DNA of 64,000 nt from positions 1,035,001-1,099,000 of the forward strand of contig CAHIKZ030004289.1 of NCBI GenBank assembly GCA_903632075.3, written 5' to 3'. Every line of letters starts with the position of its first letter. Position 1 is the stretch's first letter. The position numbers were made by a program, and so were the translations under genes. Positions 42,180-53,969 of this stretch are shown one piece after another. Origin of the DNA: Acanthosepion pharaonis. Lineage: Eukaryota; Mollusca; Cephalopoda; Sepiida; Sepiidae. The notes under the pieces were generated by a model. That model had not been told where the DNA came from. It ran no database searches and saw nothing but the letters and a program-made list of their open reading frames with translations.

Positions 42180-42410
42180 GTGAATTGATTTGACTCACCG
42201 TCAATTTCGACGTATAACACCAGAATTCACTTTAGAATTTGGTTTTGTGGCGAAAGATTGTGTGGAATTAGTCACAGTTTTCGTAAGAACTGATACCAGA
42301 GAAATGGTGCTCTGTGTATCATGGAATCTCCAAACAATCATCCTCAAGTTTGAATTTGGGTATGTCCTTCTCCTATCACCCTAGGCAAGAGAGTTTAATC
42401 TTGCACTGGT
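42180..42410 (-). mobile_element. degenerate S2-type SINE
   Basis: Shares AATTTCGACGTATAACACCA, GAAATGGTGCTCTGTGTATCA-like spacing and CCTTCTCCTATCACCCTAGGC with the S2 body, with strong divergence and a deleted tRNA-like end. Confidence 0.45.
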
Positions 42411-42512
42411 ATTTAACGCATGTGGATTCATGCCTTTTTCCAAGAGCATAGTACGAAATGGACGAAATAGGATTGACTGGAATTTGAACTCGACACGGCG
42501 ATTTCAATTACA

Positions 42513-43385
42513 GCGTGCTACGGGTAAATTGTCGCCATTTTATATTTTTAATTTCGCCTATGGGCGTTGTTTTGATTTTGTCGGCTGTACTGGATAATAG
42601 GGTCACTTGGACACCGTTTGTGAGAAAAAGAGCACCCTGATGTAATTCACTCAGCCAGAAGTTTGGAAACGGCATGCTCTACGGCTAGGCATTCGCGCCG
42701 AAAGCTCTAATACGAACATTTGAGAGTATTTGGGTGTCAATCTGAGGACGGTGCAGACAATTCGGAAAGAGTTGGATGAGTCTAATGGTGATTACGAATG
42801 TGATTGGAATGATCACTAGTGATGGTGACGTTATGCCTCCATTCGTCTTCCTATAGTGCTGCAGACTCAAGACGGAGGCCTAAATCAAATACCTTGAGGA
42901 GGTAGCGCTGCTCTTGGTCAAGAGGGTGGCTGCCGGAAGACACTATGTCTGGCAACAGGACATTGCACCAAGGCACACAAGCAGTAGAACCCAGTCATGA
43001 CTGTCAGATAATTTTTGCAACGACATCACGCCCTTACATATGGCCACCTAACCCCTAAGTCTCTACCACCCTTTATTATTATTATGTGTGAGGCACAGTT
43101 GAACGAGAGACCAACAAAACTCCTTGTAACACCAAAGATGAACTGAAGGCAAAGATTAAGGCAGCATACACCAACTTAAACAAGGAGAACTTCCAGAAGA
43201 GTTGCAAGAGATTCCGAAGTCGTCTGTAGTCTGTGGTTGAAGCCAATGGCGATTTTATTGAATAGATTTACTCTTTCGTATTTCAAGATATGTTTGTATA
43301 ATTTTGGTAAACATATCTGCTAAAATGAGATGTCAGTGTTATTTTCATTTTTGCATAATTTAGACAACTTATCCATCGCGCCATG
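42513..43385 (+). mobile_element. Tc1/mariner-superfamily transposon, copy 2
   Basis: Same family and orientation as 3184-4051: left end GCTACGGGTAAATTGTCGCC, right end ACAACTTATCCATCGCGCCA. The transposase is more decayed, but TCACTCAGCCAGAAGTTTGG, GGCATTCGCGCCGAAAGCTC, GGCAACAGGACATTGCACCA (second Asp block) and CTTGTAACACCAAAGATGAA remain. Confidence 0.8.
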
Positions 43386-43699
43386 TATATAAACCGCTCA
43401 TTGTATGTACGTAGGATTGCTAAAAGTTTATATAACCAAACGCCTCCCGAACATGTAACCAAATGTCAAAATATCAGATTTTTTAAAAATCTCTTTTTGA
43501 CAGAGACTGTCGCTTTAGAGGATCTATCCATATGTATTAATTATTAATATATAAACTATATCTTGCTTTTATTACACAATTCATTGCTTCGTTATTTATT
43601 TATTTAATTACTTATTTATTCATAATAACAATACATTGTGTGAATTTCGACTTTTAATAGTTATCTTTTAATTACCTATTCTGGAAATGTCAAGTTTGG
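43386..43699. other. AT-rich, no recognised element
   Basis: Nothing recognised except a short (TTTA)n run. Confidence 0.4.
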
Positions 43700-43786
43700 T
43701 AAATAAACATTCTGAAATTTTTTTTTACCGCAATTCCGATGCTTACTGCTTTCCGAAATTCATAGAGTATAATGTTAAAGCCGTGC
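43700..43786 (-). mobile_element. mariner fragment
   Basis: ATAAACATTCTGAA, CGCAATTCCGATGCTTACTG and TTCATAGAGTATAATGTTAA match 41934-42020, the start of the mariner transposase relic. Confidence 0.75.
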
Positions 43787-43849
43787 GAATTATTTATACT
43801 TGAACTGATGTTCTAATCTATGTTGTTATTCTTTTTTTTTTTTTTTTTA

Positions 43850-44040
43850 CAGTAACTTTCATCCTTTACAAGGCCCGGGGACCACTCGCAATCGAGGCTT
43901 GCTTTAAGAAGCCATTTGTGTGTATAGAATTGGGAAATAACAGTCAACCCGAGCGTTGAAGACGTTAAGATTGTAGTAATCAGGGAAACATCTTGTTGAG
44001 AGTTGGTTCCACAAGGGCAGTGGCTCACGGGAAGAAGCTG
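43850..44040 (-). pseudogene. LINE 3' coding-end fragment
   Basis: On the minus strand: SLITTILTSSTLGLTVIS, then FYTHKWLLKASLDCEWSPGL. These correspond to the LINE end at 23500-23630. The element terminates at the poly-T (43832-43849), i.e. a minus-strand A-tail. Confidence 0.65.
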
Positions 44041-44086
44041 CTCGAATGGAACTTACTTCTCACCGATGGAATACAACGTTTCAGTC

Positions 44087-44570
44087 TTTCAGGGTTCCAG
44101 TCATGCGGCAGCACCTTCCTCATTGCAGAAAAGAGGTCGGTCGTGGGGTCTGGGCAAAAAACAATTGTTGTCCTTGGCCCACATGCATAATATGCGTATG
44201 GCGATCCTCACGTTAAAACAACCTTGTGCAATATTCAGCCACGGTGGGAAGACCAAGTAAATATATCTGGCAGAGGAGTTAGCCATTTCCAGTGAACGTT
44301 AGTGAAGCGTGGTTATCGCCACTGTGCTGTAAGTGGAGCCATGCTTCTCGTTTTAGTTGTTCAGTTCCGGCGATTCCAACCCATCGGCAGCACATTCCTT
44401 ATCATACTAAAGAGGTTGGATCGGTGTAATACCGATGCCAGCTTGACAGTGATCGCTGGGGCTGGGCAAAATCACAACTGTTGACCTTGGCCCATATGCA
44501 TGCGTATGGCGCTAAAACGTTAAAACGACCTTGTGTTACATCCAGCTTTCGTGAGGAGGCCGGGTAAATA
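44087..44570 (+). repeat. direct repeat, two diverged copies
   Basis: GGCAGCACCTTCCTCAT, TTGTCCTTGGCCCACATGCA, ACGTTAAAACAACCTTGTGC at 44108-44230 recur as GGCAGCACATTCCTTAT, TTGACCTTGGCCCATATGCA, ACGTTAAAACGACCTTGTGT at 44390-44540. Period is about 285 bp. Small ORFs over it are not conserved between copies. Confidence 0.7.
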
Positions 44571-44574
44571 TACC

Positions 44575-44850
44575 CGTCTTACATCAAATGTTTGTCTATC
44601 CGGTAAACCTTTAGGCAATTTTGAAATTAACCCTTTATTTAATCAACGACTGTAGATTGTTCTCATTCCGATGGGCATTCAAATTTTTGGAATACGTTTT
44701 CACAACATCGCCCACGTGACGACGACGTGATCATATTTAAACGGAACGCTGATCTTATAAAAGATTTCTGTTATCTGTTTGGATTGGTATTGCTTTTATA
44801 TCCATCGTCTTTTTCATTTTGAATTGTATATGGTCTATGTTAATTATGTT
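44575..44850. other. no recognised element
   Basis: No repeat or domain seen. Confidence 0.35.
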
Positions 44851-44854
44851 TTAT

Positions 44855-44999
44855 GAATATGTCCTGAAGATGGTCTATTAGACCGAAACGTCGGACGTTG
44901 ACATTAAACATTAAAACAGCATCATCGCATATTAGGATTTTTGTTTGTTTTTTCAGTATATTTTTTCATGCTGTCGGATCTATATCCATATATTTGCTT

Positions 45000-45041
<42 letters not shown>
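44855..45041 (+). repeat. family E repeat with hammerhead-like motif, then (TA)n
   Basis: CTGAAGA (44864-44870), T, GGTC-TATTA-GACC stem, GAAAC (44885-44889), GTC (44890-44892). The family-E end (ACATTAAAACAGCATCATCG, GCTGTCGGATCTATATCCAT) follows, then (TA)n 45006-45041. Confidence 0.7.
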
Positions 45042-45042
<1 letters not shown>

Positions 45043-45553
45043 AAAAGATTATTTGATAAGAATGAGAAGGAGTATAAATAACAAGTTCAATAATATTGTA
45101 GATCAGTTTAAATCTACTTCGGTGACAATATTTGGTTTCGAAATATCCTTTGATTATCGAATTTAATTATTCAAGTTTTCTCTTCTAAACAAAGATTACA
45201 TCTACCTTTAAAAGTTTTATTTCTGTTTTACTTTATTGTTAGTGAAACTAGATTTTGGCTAATTCCAATTATGACCCCCAGAAGTAAGATATCGTAATTT
45301 CAAGTCACTATCGTTAATGAATCGAAACTTGTTGGTGAAAATCTGATAAATCAGCGAGATATACAATTTGACATTGTCTGTGAAAGAAACCTTGTTTATT
45401 ATTTCATGGTGGAGAATTTGAAATTTTATCAAGTGAAACATCATCGACGTATAAATGTAATAAGAGGGGCCAATTACATGCTGCCATATGTGCCAGACAT
45501 AAGTAAGGCTCGAGGGTATTGTATTAAACAAGCAATGTAAACAATAATGTACA
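45042..45553. other. no recognised element
   Basis: AT-rich; the 45259-45645 ORF has no recognisable domain and reads into a Helitron-like head. Confidence 0.35.
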
Positions 45554-45818
45554 TCATACATATTATAAAACCCAGGTTGTGTGTGTGTGTCTGTACGTTT
45601 ATATATTGGATCGGATTTCCTACATTTTTCTACCGATTTCAACAAAACATCACAGGACTACGTAAAATTACCTTGCGGTGGTTCTGACAGCACCAAAAAT
45701 TGGAAAAACACAATTGGTTTTGTACGAAATCAATTTGAAAACACGATTAAGAGGCATCACTTTCGCAGAATGAAAGGGGGAAAACTCATATCGAGTTATA
45801 CTTATTATAAAACCCAGG

Positions 45819-45883
<65 letters not shown>

Positions 45884-46248
45884 CGTTTATATATGGGATC
45901 GGATTTCCTACATTTTTCAACCGATTTCAACAAAACTTCACTTTTTTTGGAAGGTAGTGTTTCTTATTGTCTTTCACACTTTTTCCTTTACGTTTACATT
46001 CAGAATGCTTTAAAAATTCCATTTACAAGACAATTGTTTATAATAAAATTCTATTCAATCGGTAGACTCATAACGATTGAAAACAATGTTTTTGTTTGAG
46101 TTTGACCAATTCGTAAAAAAAAAAAAACTAATTAAGACATGCGTGTCCGTCAACCTAAAACAATAATCTTTGTCAATTTTATTTTTCAGTCTTTATGATG
46201 GTCGATACTTGATCTATCTCTTACTGCTACACCCGGGCTCTACTGCTA
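45554..46248 (+). mobile_element. non-autonomous Helitron-like element, family H2, copy 1
   Basis: Starts TCATACATATTATAAAACCC after A, with a short GT tract, TATATATTGGATCGGATTTC and CAACCGATTTCAACAAAAC-type blocks. A second, similar head follows at about 45798 with (GT)n 45820-45881. The common body has ATTCAGAATGCTTTAAAAAT and CAATTGTTTATAATAAAATT, and the end CCCGGGCTCTACTGCTAA has lost half the terminal hairpin. Copies: 55310-56449 and 58970-59681. Confidence 0.75.
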
Positions 46249-46760
46249 AAATGTTTGACGCCACCTCTGGTAATCTTTTAAATTGGTCCCCGAAAGTAGT
46301 TTTGTACTGTAAATAAGAAACAATTATTATGCGTGGTTAAAAACGTGAAATAATTTTTTTATTAGAAATTTTATTATGACAAAAAAAAAAAGCATTTTAT
46401 GATTAAATTTTGATCTCGCCTTGATTACTGCAGTATATATTTTGCATTCGTTACATAAGTTTCTAAAAGTACAAGTTTGATAAAGGACTCCATTCTTTTT
46501 TCAATGACTCTAAGATCTTTATCATTTTTTTTTTATTTTTCTGTGAAGTTCATCCTATGCTAATTCTAGGGATTGCTCCAAACATTTGAACTGTAGTGTA
46601 CATCTGTACATTCTTGTATGACTAAACAGAATCTCTAATACGATTCTTTTGAAGCAACAGAAATATGGTTCCACAGAAAGATGCTGAGGATACCATATGC
46701 CGAACATGTGAGCAACAACAATGTTTTGGAGAGAATGGAAATAAAAAGGAAACATACTTA
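46249..46760. other. no recognised element
   Basis: AT-rich with homopolymer runs. Confidence 0.4.
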
Positions 46761-46869
46761 ACATCAGGTAGAGACAGTTGAAGTTTCTGGGGCACGGAAT
46801 GAGGACTTGAGAGCGTGAGAAATCTGATACGGAAGAAATTGAAATAAAGAGGGACAGAGAAAAGCAGAG

Positions 46870-47541
46870 CGTAACATACTTGATGGACTAGCAGAACAGG
46901 CTTTAGGAGAAATAACAAAGAAACAAAACTTATTATTAAGAGATACAAGAAAGGAAGATGTGGAGGACCATGATCGCCTACGACCTGAAAGGATACGGTA
47001 CATAAAAGACTTGATGGACTAGCAGAACAGGCTTTAGGAGAAATAACAAAGAGACAAAACTTATTATTAAGAGATACAAGAAAGGAAGATGTGGAGGACC
47101 ATGATCGCCTACGACCTGAAAGGATACGGTACATAAAAGACTTGATGGACTAGCAGAACAGGCTTTAGGAGAAATAACAAAGAGACAAAACTTATTATTA
47201 AGAGATACAAGGAAAAGGAAGATGTGGAGGGCCATGATCGCCTACGTCCTGAAAGGATACGGTACATAAAAGACTTGATGGACTAGCAGAACAGGCTTTA
47301 GGAGAAATAACAAAGAAACAAAACTTATTATTAAAAGATACAAGGAAAAGGAAGATGTGGAGGGCCATGATCGCGTACGTCCTGAAAGGATACGGTGCAT
47401 AAAAGACTTGATGGACTAGCAGAACAGGCTTTAGGAGAAAAAACAAAGAAACAAAACTTATTATTAAGAGATACAGGGAAAAGGAAGTTGTAGAGGGCCA
47501 TGATCGCCTACGTCCTGAAAGGATACAGTACATAAAAGAAG
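46870..47541 (+). repeat. five tandem copies of a LINE C-terminus, 131-133-bp period
   Basis: TGATGGACTAGCAGAACAGG starts at 46881, 47012, 47143, 47276 and 47409. On the plus strand each unit encodes GLAEQALGEIT, then RKRKMWRAMIAYVLKGYGT and a stop, which is the C-terminal tail of the LINE family at 25579-26490 and 59990-60510. Unit length is not a multiple of three, so frames are not continuous. The long minus-strand ORFs here are shadows. Confidence 0.88.
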
Positions 47542-47544
47542 GAG

Positions 47545-48050
47545 AAGATTAAAGCAAAACTATCAGTAAGTAAGAATGTTATTGCCTTTTCTTTTTAAAT
47601 TTCAAACTCAGTTAAACTGGTACGGAATCTAATAGAAGCACAGTCTTACCAGAGAATAAGTTTTAGTCATGAACAGCGGTTCTCATCTGGAACAGGCACT
47701 TCGCCACTAAGATGATTTCAAAGTACCGGGGTGGGGGGAATCTTTTACCATTTCTTGTTTTTATTTACAGAATTTCGCTTATTAATTTACTATACCCAAA
47801 CATTCTATTGAAATCCTTGTTTATTGACGTATGCTTCAGTTTATTTATTAGTATGAATTAAAATAAATTTCTGTGCGTGTATTGAAGTTTAAAAATCCAT
47901 CAACATTTTCTATTGCTATTGAATTTGTAAAACTCCTCTATAAAAAAATAATCCATGTCAATGTATATGTACTACTATATATAAAAGAATGAAGATTTTC
48001 AATAATATATGTATGTTATTTGTAATGCACCTTTTGAGTAGTGTGAACGT
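47545..48050. other. no recognised element
   Basis: AT-rich; no repeat or domain recognised. Confidence 0.4.
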
Positions 48051-48052
48051 CC

Positions 48053-48225
48053 CCCGGTGTCGCTGCGCCAATCGTGACGTCTGCTTGGCCGCGCCCGCCG
48101 TGCTGTCCTAGTCGCGGCGCCAATTGTGACATCACCCCGTCTGTCTCCGCGCCATCGCCGTCCTATCCTGTCCTGTGACGACCAATGTGACTTGGTATTG
48201 GTCGCGGCACCAAATGTGACGTTCT
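48053..48225. other. CpG-rich block with repeated CCAA..TGAC boxes
   Basis: Four degenerate copies: GCGCCAATCGTGACGTC (48065), GCGCCAATTGTGACATCA (48117), GACCAATGTGACTT (48180), GCACCAAATGTGACGTTCT (48207). CCAAT-box and CRE-like half-sites together with high CpG could mark a promoter or an LTR, but no gene body or LTR pair was recognised downstream. Confidence 0.45.
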
Positions 48226-49985
48226 AACCTTTTGCTGATTCGGATGGGAATCTGGTTAGATTCGGTATCAGCCTTGTCGTTCCCAGTTCGCCTCCAACGT
48301 CTGGTTACCGAAGTAACTGTTTTGATTTCTAGTCTAACCTACCCACGTTGTGATTTGATCTTAGGTAGACGAAATCAATCAGTCGCCGGGCCGCAATGCA
48401 AGCTGAGTCCGGTCAAGGGTAACACCACACAAGTATATGTAAAATAAAATAAAATAATAACTCGAAAAGTTCAAATGTGTTAAAAAAGGGATAACAATAC
48501 TTTATATTTGGTTGCTGAATACAGGACTGATTCTTCTTCCCAACCCGCTATATGGATTCGTGACACTTTGTGTTTGTTAGGCGAGTCTTAACATCTTAAG
48601 TTGTTTATTCGTTAAGAAACTGGTTCTTGGTGTATCTTCAGGCGATATTCGTAAAACTTGTTTTGGTGGTGTGAGTCTAAGTCGTTCTTCAAAAATAAAT
48701 TGTTCTTGGTTAGAAGATGAGTCGTGATTTGCGTGGAATCTTTCAAGTCAGCTATCTGCGAGGCGGGTCTTCAGAGCTCTCAGCCCACTGCAACCAACTG
48801 GAACTTAACTGGAACTGAAACTCGAACTGCTTTTCACTCGCTGCGACTCTGCTTATATGGACGCCGACCAAAGCCGGAGTGGGCTTGTCGAGGTTTGAGG
48901 TTCCTTGATAATTCTAAATCCACAATCTACTTCTTTATTTTCGGTCAGGAAAATTTATTATTTTCCATTTTTGGAAGTCTTTTCGTCCTCCCACATTCTT
49001 CTGTTCTCATATTGGTATCTCACCATACCCTCAGAGGGTGTCAACGGGTTTCCTCTCTCTCTCTCTCGCAGTGGCATCTCACACCTATACCTTCCAGTGG
49101 GGGCACAGCAGGCCTCCCCTCCTTCTTCACATGATTACCTCCGCCTAACGCTCACGCCACCATTCAGCCAATGGGCGCTCAGCGGCGTGGGTGTGGCCAG
49201 ACTAGCCTCGGTTTAAAAAATCTTGCTCTAAGAAAAAAAATTATCTTCCTTTTTCTTTTTTTTTCTTTTTCTTTTTCTTTTCTTTCTCTTTCTTTCCTTC
49301 TGCCCGACAAAAAACCCTTGGACTCTTATCTTAGCCAACTGTCACTTGGACTTTATCACCCGGGGCCTTCGCCAAACAAGTGGGTGGTCAACTGGACGTA
49401 TTTGCGATCTGTCGCTAATTAACGGTTCCGATAAAATAGTTTTTCTATCATAGCCAGCCCTGACAATAAACAGATGCTCCTCTTAATGATATTCTGCATA
49501 TAGACAAAGGCTTAAGCTTTCCTTCATGGTGGTCAGCGGACATTTTTGTTTTTCGGTCAGCGCATGACATTTAATTTTTATCTTTTTAGAATTCTGCGGG
49601 AGGTTGCTTGTCCAACTTGAAATGTTTACCATTGCCATAGGCAGATTGGATATATCTTATTCGCCGCCCCGTAACATAAATCAGATTAAATCCAGTATCT
49701 TACTTTCTCGACAATGAAAATAAAATTTTACCACTTTTCTTTGTGAGAAAAATAACATCGCTTAGTGTCCTGTTCGTGATGGCTTCTTATCACATAAATT
49801 TAATTCTCGCCTTTTCTTTTTTTCTTCTTTCTTTCTAGCAAGCCAAATAGTGTCACAGTAGGACATTCTTGGAAAGTTGGAAAAATGATATTCTTACTTA
49901 GGGCGAAAAAGGTGCAAAAATGGTTAAGAATCACTGCTCTCGAGTGACCCGAAATAGCTTACAATTTATCAAATGCTTATGCTTT
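48226..49985. other. GC-richer stretch without a recognised gene
   Basis: ORFs 48232-48447, 48724-49134 and 48905-49216 are open by chance as far as I can judge. CAGCCAATGGGCGCTCAGCG at 49164 is another CCAAT-like site. An AATAAA occurs near 49466. (TTTC)n at 49257-49300. Could be an LTR or non-coding exon region; undecided. Confidence 0.35.
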
Positions 49986-50460
49986 TAACCATCCGCGTGT
50001 TATAAAGGCCTAATCTGCATGTTATAAAGGCCAAATCCACTTGATTCAAGGGCCTAATCCACGTGTTATAAAGGCCTAATCCGCGTTATAAAGGCCTAAT
50101 CCTCGTTTTATAAAGGCCAAATCCACGTGTTCAAAAGGCCAAATCCACGTGTTATAAAGTCGTAATCCGCGTTTTATAAAAGCCTAATCCACGTTTTATA
50201 AAGGCCTAATCCACGTGTTATAAGGGGTAAATCCACGTAGTATAAAGGCCTAATCTGCGTGTTATAGAGGCCAAATCTACGTCTTATGAGGGCCTAATCC
50301 GCGTGTTATAAAGGCCTAATCCTCGTTTTATAGAGGCCAAATCCACGTGTCATGGCCAAATCAACGTGTTATAAAGGCCTAATCCGCGTGTTATAAAGGC
50401 CTAATCCGCGTGTTATAAAGGCCAAATCTGCGTGATATAATGCCAAATCCACGTTATAAA
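49986..50460. repeat. 22-bp minisatellite, about 22 units
   Basis: Consensus unit AATCC(A/G)CGTGTTATAAAGGCCT. Two subtypes differ at the junction (GGCCTAATCC versus GGCCAAATCC) and in CACGTG versus CGCGTG. Five units keep an intact CACGTG. No ORF spans it. Confidence 0.93.
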
Positions 50461-51240
50461 TTTATTGTCACCGTAAATGCACCAGGAAAATAACAGTGAG
50501 GTTACATGCAGCGTCATGGAAACTTACCTTCATTTATCTAAACAGGTTGAAAATAGGTCACGAGACATCAAAGGCTGCTGTGTGTAACTTCTTAGAAGCT
50601 ACGTGCTATGCATCTAATAGCATCAAAATTGCACTTTCTAAATTCATAAAGGCTTGTATGGTAATGTATGCACTAGTGCAAAATAGGACCAAGTTTATCA
50701 AAATTGTGTATGTAGGTATGCCACCTATAAACCCAGGCCATATTAATTTAAGCTCACCTTAATGCTGTAGTAAAATGTATTTGAGAATCTTGAAAGAAAT
50801 TATAATTTAAGTGGATATAGAGCTGTGAGTAAAATATATCATTCTAAAACCTGCAAAACTGCACTTTATTTTTGCGGATGGTATTTAGAATACATTGGCT
50901 ACAAAATTAGTGGGGTGTTATGGGGTCGACCCCTTTTTCATACAAGTGGACTCGACCAGTGTGTACTTGGACTGCTGCCGTTAAATACCCAGAGTCAGTC
51001 AGAGTAGACAGATTGAGATTGTGATTGAGTTGGAAGTAGAGTAATAGTGTGAGGTAAAGAAACAAGCGAAACAATTTCATTCATTTATTCAGCGAATTTT
51101 GAGCCGTTGTGGTCACAACTCTGTTTCATCACACAATTGGAGTTCATGGCGACATTCAAGATAGAATATTACAGTGTCTTATCGGTTCCTTTGACACCGA
51201 GGATGTCGAGGTTACCTCGTTCTTCCTCTTAAAAGTTAAA
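50461..51240. other. no recognised element
   Basis: No domain-bearing ORF. The 50496-50762 ORF is unremarkable. Confidence 0.4.
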
Positions 51241-51244
51241 GGAC

Positions 51245-51470
51245 TTACAACCGGTTTGAATACAGAGTTTTCCTTCTCCTATACTGGTTACCAACAAAGG
51301 CTCTAGAGACCAGTCTGTCCTGATATTTACCCATAAGCGGGAAAGAGATGAATTCATACCTTTCCCAGGGGAAAGTAAATGAAAACAATGAACTCAACTG
51401 GAATTCGAACTCAGCTCTCTGATTCCTCAATCCAAGCCGCTATCCATTACTTTACAGTGCCATCTAACGT
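51245..51470 (-). mobile_element. tRNA-derived SINE, family S1/S2
   Basis: Body CCAGTCTGTCCTGATATTTA, ACCTTTCCCAGGGGAAAG; complemented B-box GGAATTCGAACTCAGCTC; complemented A-box region AATCCAAGCCGCTATCCATT ending near 51470. Confidence 0.8.
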
Positions 51471-51650
51471 CGAATAATTCGAAGGAATTTGTAGGGTCGA
51501 AAGTATTTTGTCAATCACAAGTACACGGAGACGCTTTTGGATTCTATCGATACTGGAAAGATCGAACATTTGAAGAAAGACCCGAAACCACTTACCCCCG
51601 AATAATTTGACGGAATCCAGAATGGAATAAAGAATTATTTTCTTCATGAG
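51471..51650 (-). pseudogene. LINE RT thumb fragment
   Basis: Minus-strand frame MKKIILYSILDSVK...VFLQMFDLSSIDRIQKRLRV. The SSIDRIQKRLR patch corresponds to the same LINE region as 23190-23230. It abuts the S1/S2 SINE head. Confidence 0.55.
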
Positions 51651-51654
51651 AAAT

Positions 51655-52435
51655 TTAGGCTCGTGTTCTTATCTTTACTATCGTTTCATTACATATCTTA
51701 CTAATATCTTACTAATGCCGGATTTTAACTAGCTTTGGAGGCTTTAGCAATGTAATGAATTTATATTATCTCGAATCATTAGCAAGTTCATATACACTAA
51801 AGGGTCGTAAGAGGGTGTTAATTTAATCAGGTGTGCTTAGAACAAGGTTAATTCTTCTCAGTTGCACTGATAAAAGGAGACAAGAGTTTAAACAGATCGA
51901 TCAATCGACCGACAGATAGATAGGCATTAGCGGTATAGTAAGAAAAAAAAAGACAAGAATTCATAGCTAAATTAGTGTGTAAATTATATATATTTACGCA
52001 TTGCGACTTAATTAGAGGACGCAAAATGAAGGTTTCCACTTAAGGTTGTCAAGCGTGAACAGTTAAATATATTCCTATTTTTAATGGAATACTTTCACAA
52101 TGCAAACGGAAATGATGAATTACGTCATGAATAAAGAAACATGTGCGTTGGTGTATGAGAAACCGTGACGAAAATTCAGGCAAGCATGAAGAGGGTTGTT
52201 GTTCGCAAAGATAAACAAAATTGAAAGCAACTGGAATTTCCCCAAAAGCAGTAAAGCGTCTAAAATAATAAACAAATGTTACTTTCAAATGTAGTTCAGG
52301 AAAAAAAAAATTCCATTACATTCATATCGGTGTGGCGTTCAGAATATTCAATTGAAAAGTTAACGTTTTTTGTTTTTTTTTTTACTCTTACTTTCTATAC
52401 TTAAAACTTTTCACAACCTTGTAAAAAAATCTGGT
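51655..52435. other. no recognised element
   Basis: No repeat or domain seen. Confidence 0.4.
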
Positions 52436-52439
52436 TTAT

Positions 52440-52760
52440 GTATAATCTCTCCCCGTCAATTTTTTTGATAAAAACGTTTCATTTTCAGACGAATTTTTTA
52501 TTTGTTTTTCATATAGTAACTAAAATACTAAGGTACCTTGAAGTACCCTAGTGGTGGCTAATACCTTTACCAAGCGTATGAATTGACATTTGGACTTGCT
52601 TCAAGCTCAGAAGGGCATAAATAAAGATCGACGTATAATTACGTCTGTAGCTGTTTATTTAACCTTATGTTTTAGACGTGTTTATTTGTTCATGTCTGAT
52701 AAGTCACTTTCGGTAAAGACGTATATACACGTCTGCACAGGGGAAAGGGTTAAAGGATTT
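52440..52760 (+). repeat. dispersed repeat family Y, uninterrupted copy
   Basis: Counterpart of 16018-16905 without the dimeric insertion; the corresponding empty site is around TTACCAAGCGTATGAATTG (52563-52581). Confidence 0.7.
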
Positions 52761-52764
52761 ATTC

Positions 52765-53460
52765 ATAAAGTTTCGGTCAAAGTGTTCATTTGCATTCCTT
52801 GAGAGTATGTTGTACACAATCATCATTGTCTGGAATATTTATACTTCTTAAGTATGCATCGTGTTATTACATTATATATTAATATCATTATTTCGTCGTG
52901 TAGAAAATTAAGTTGTCTAGGCTTTGTAAAGTTAACATGGTTATGCCTGTGTTAAATAAACCATATGTGTTTACAAACATATGGACATGAATTCAAACAA
53001 GAATAAAAAATCGTCTGCCATTAAAGTTTTTGGATAGTTGGTTCAAAGAAAAAGCAGTGATTTACAAATTACTTTTAGTAATTCGTTCACAGTTTGCGCT
53101 TTATTAAAAAGAAAAAAAGAAAAAAAGAAAGACTTTTATCGTCAGCGAAGAGTGACTGACCGTATTTGTTCTTGCTGTTGTTGGAGATGATTCGTTCGAC
53201 GTAGCCGACATATGTTTCTTTCAGTAAGCGCTGTGGGGAGATAGTTACATCTCTCTCTCTCTCTTTCTCTTATTCTCTCTCTCTCTCTCTCTCTCTCTTA
53301 TGTTCGGCTTGGACACTGCCGCATCACAGCTCTCGAAAATAAAAAAAAATAGAAAAAAAAAATTCCTGAAAATAGGCTCAAGAAAAATAGTTGTTTAGTT
53401 TTCTTCTGATTGGTCAAATATTTCACATGGTGGTGTCAATTTGTAACCAACAGAAACTTT
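52765..53460. other. unassigned, with (CT)n
   Basis: (CT)n interrupted by TT lies at 53250-53300. No ORF domain. Confidence 0.45.
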
Positions 53461-53464
53461 TATT

Positions 53465-53965
53465 GCTATATACCCTACCTATAAACACTAATGTATATTT
53501 CCCAATCCTTATAAATACGTTGGACACTATTGTAAGTGGGGAGCAATATGCTGTCTATTCTGGCAGCGTGAGCTGTCAGCATGGGAAGTTCTTGCCGTGT
53601 CGAACTCTCTACTTTTGGGCAGAGAGGAACCCGGACGAGGCAATGCCAAAGGGTAGAGTCTCGTTCGGAGAGATAGACAGATACCCAATCCTGCGTATAT
53701 GGGGTCTAAGGGCAATTTTTGCTCGAGTCCACGGACTCAGATTTCCCCATATTAAATTTGGCCTTGTGCCACATGCTACCCCGTAGGCAGCCAGGTAAAT
53801 ATCGTAACATGCTGTCTAAGTAATCTACCACTAGCAGTGGTTTACCTACTTCACGCCGCTGACGAATATTGTATTTTTCAGATGTTATAAAGATTACCAT
53901 TTTATTTCCAACCTCCGTCTGGGTTATTCCTCATTCGGTAACCTTCTCTAGGTTACAGCATTTAT
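53465..53965 (+). repeat. dispersed repeat family Z, longer copy
   Basis: Matches 40955-41180 at both ends; the extra middle part (about 53550-53800) includes a GGCCTTGTGCCACATGCTAC stretch resembling the S4 SINE tail. The 53391-53786 ORF crosses the junction and is not credible. Confidence 0.65.
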
Positions 53966-53969
53966 ATAA

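Noticed and set aside
46622..47533. Several 70-170-aa minus-strand ORFs with an internally repeated sequence
   Set aside because: Shadow of the tandem LINE C-terminus, which is coded on the plus strand.
48724..49216. ORFs in the GC-richer block as a gene
   Set aside because: No domain, overlapping frames, and no start or splice evidence.
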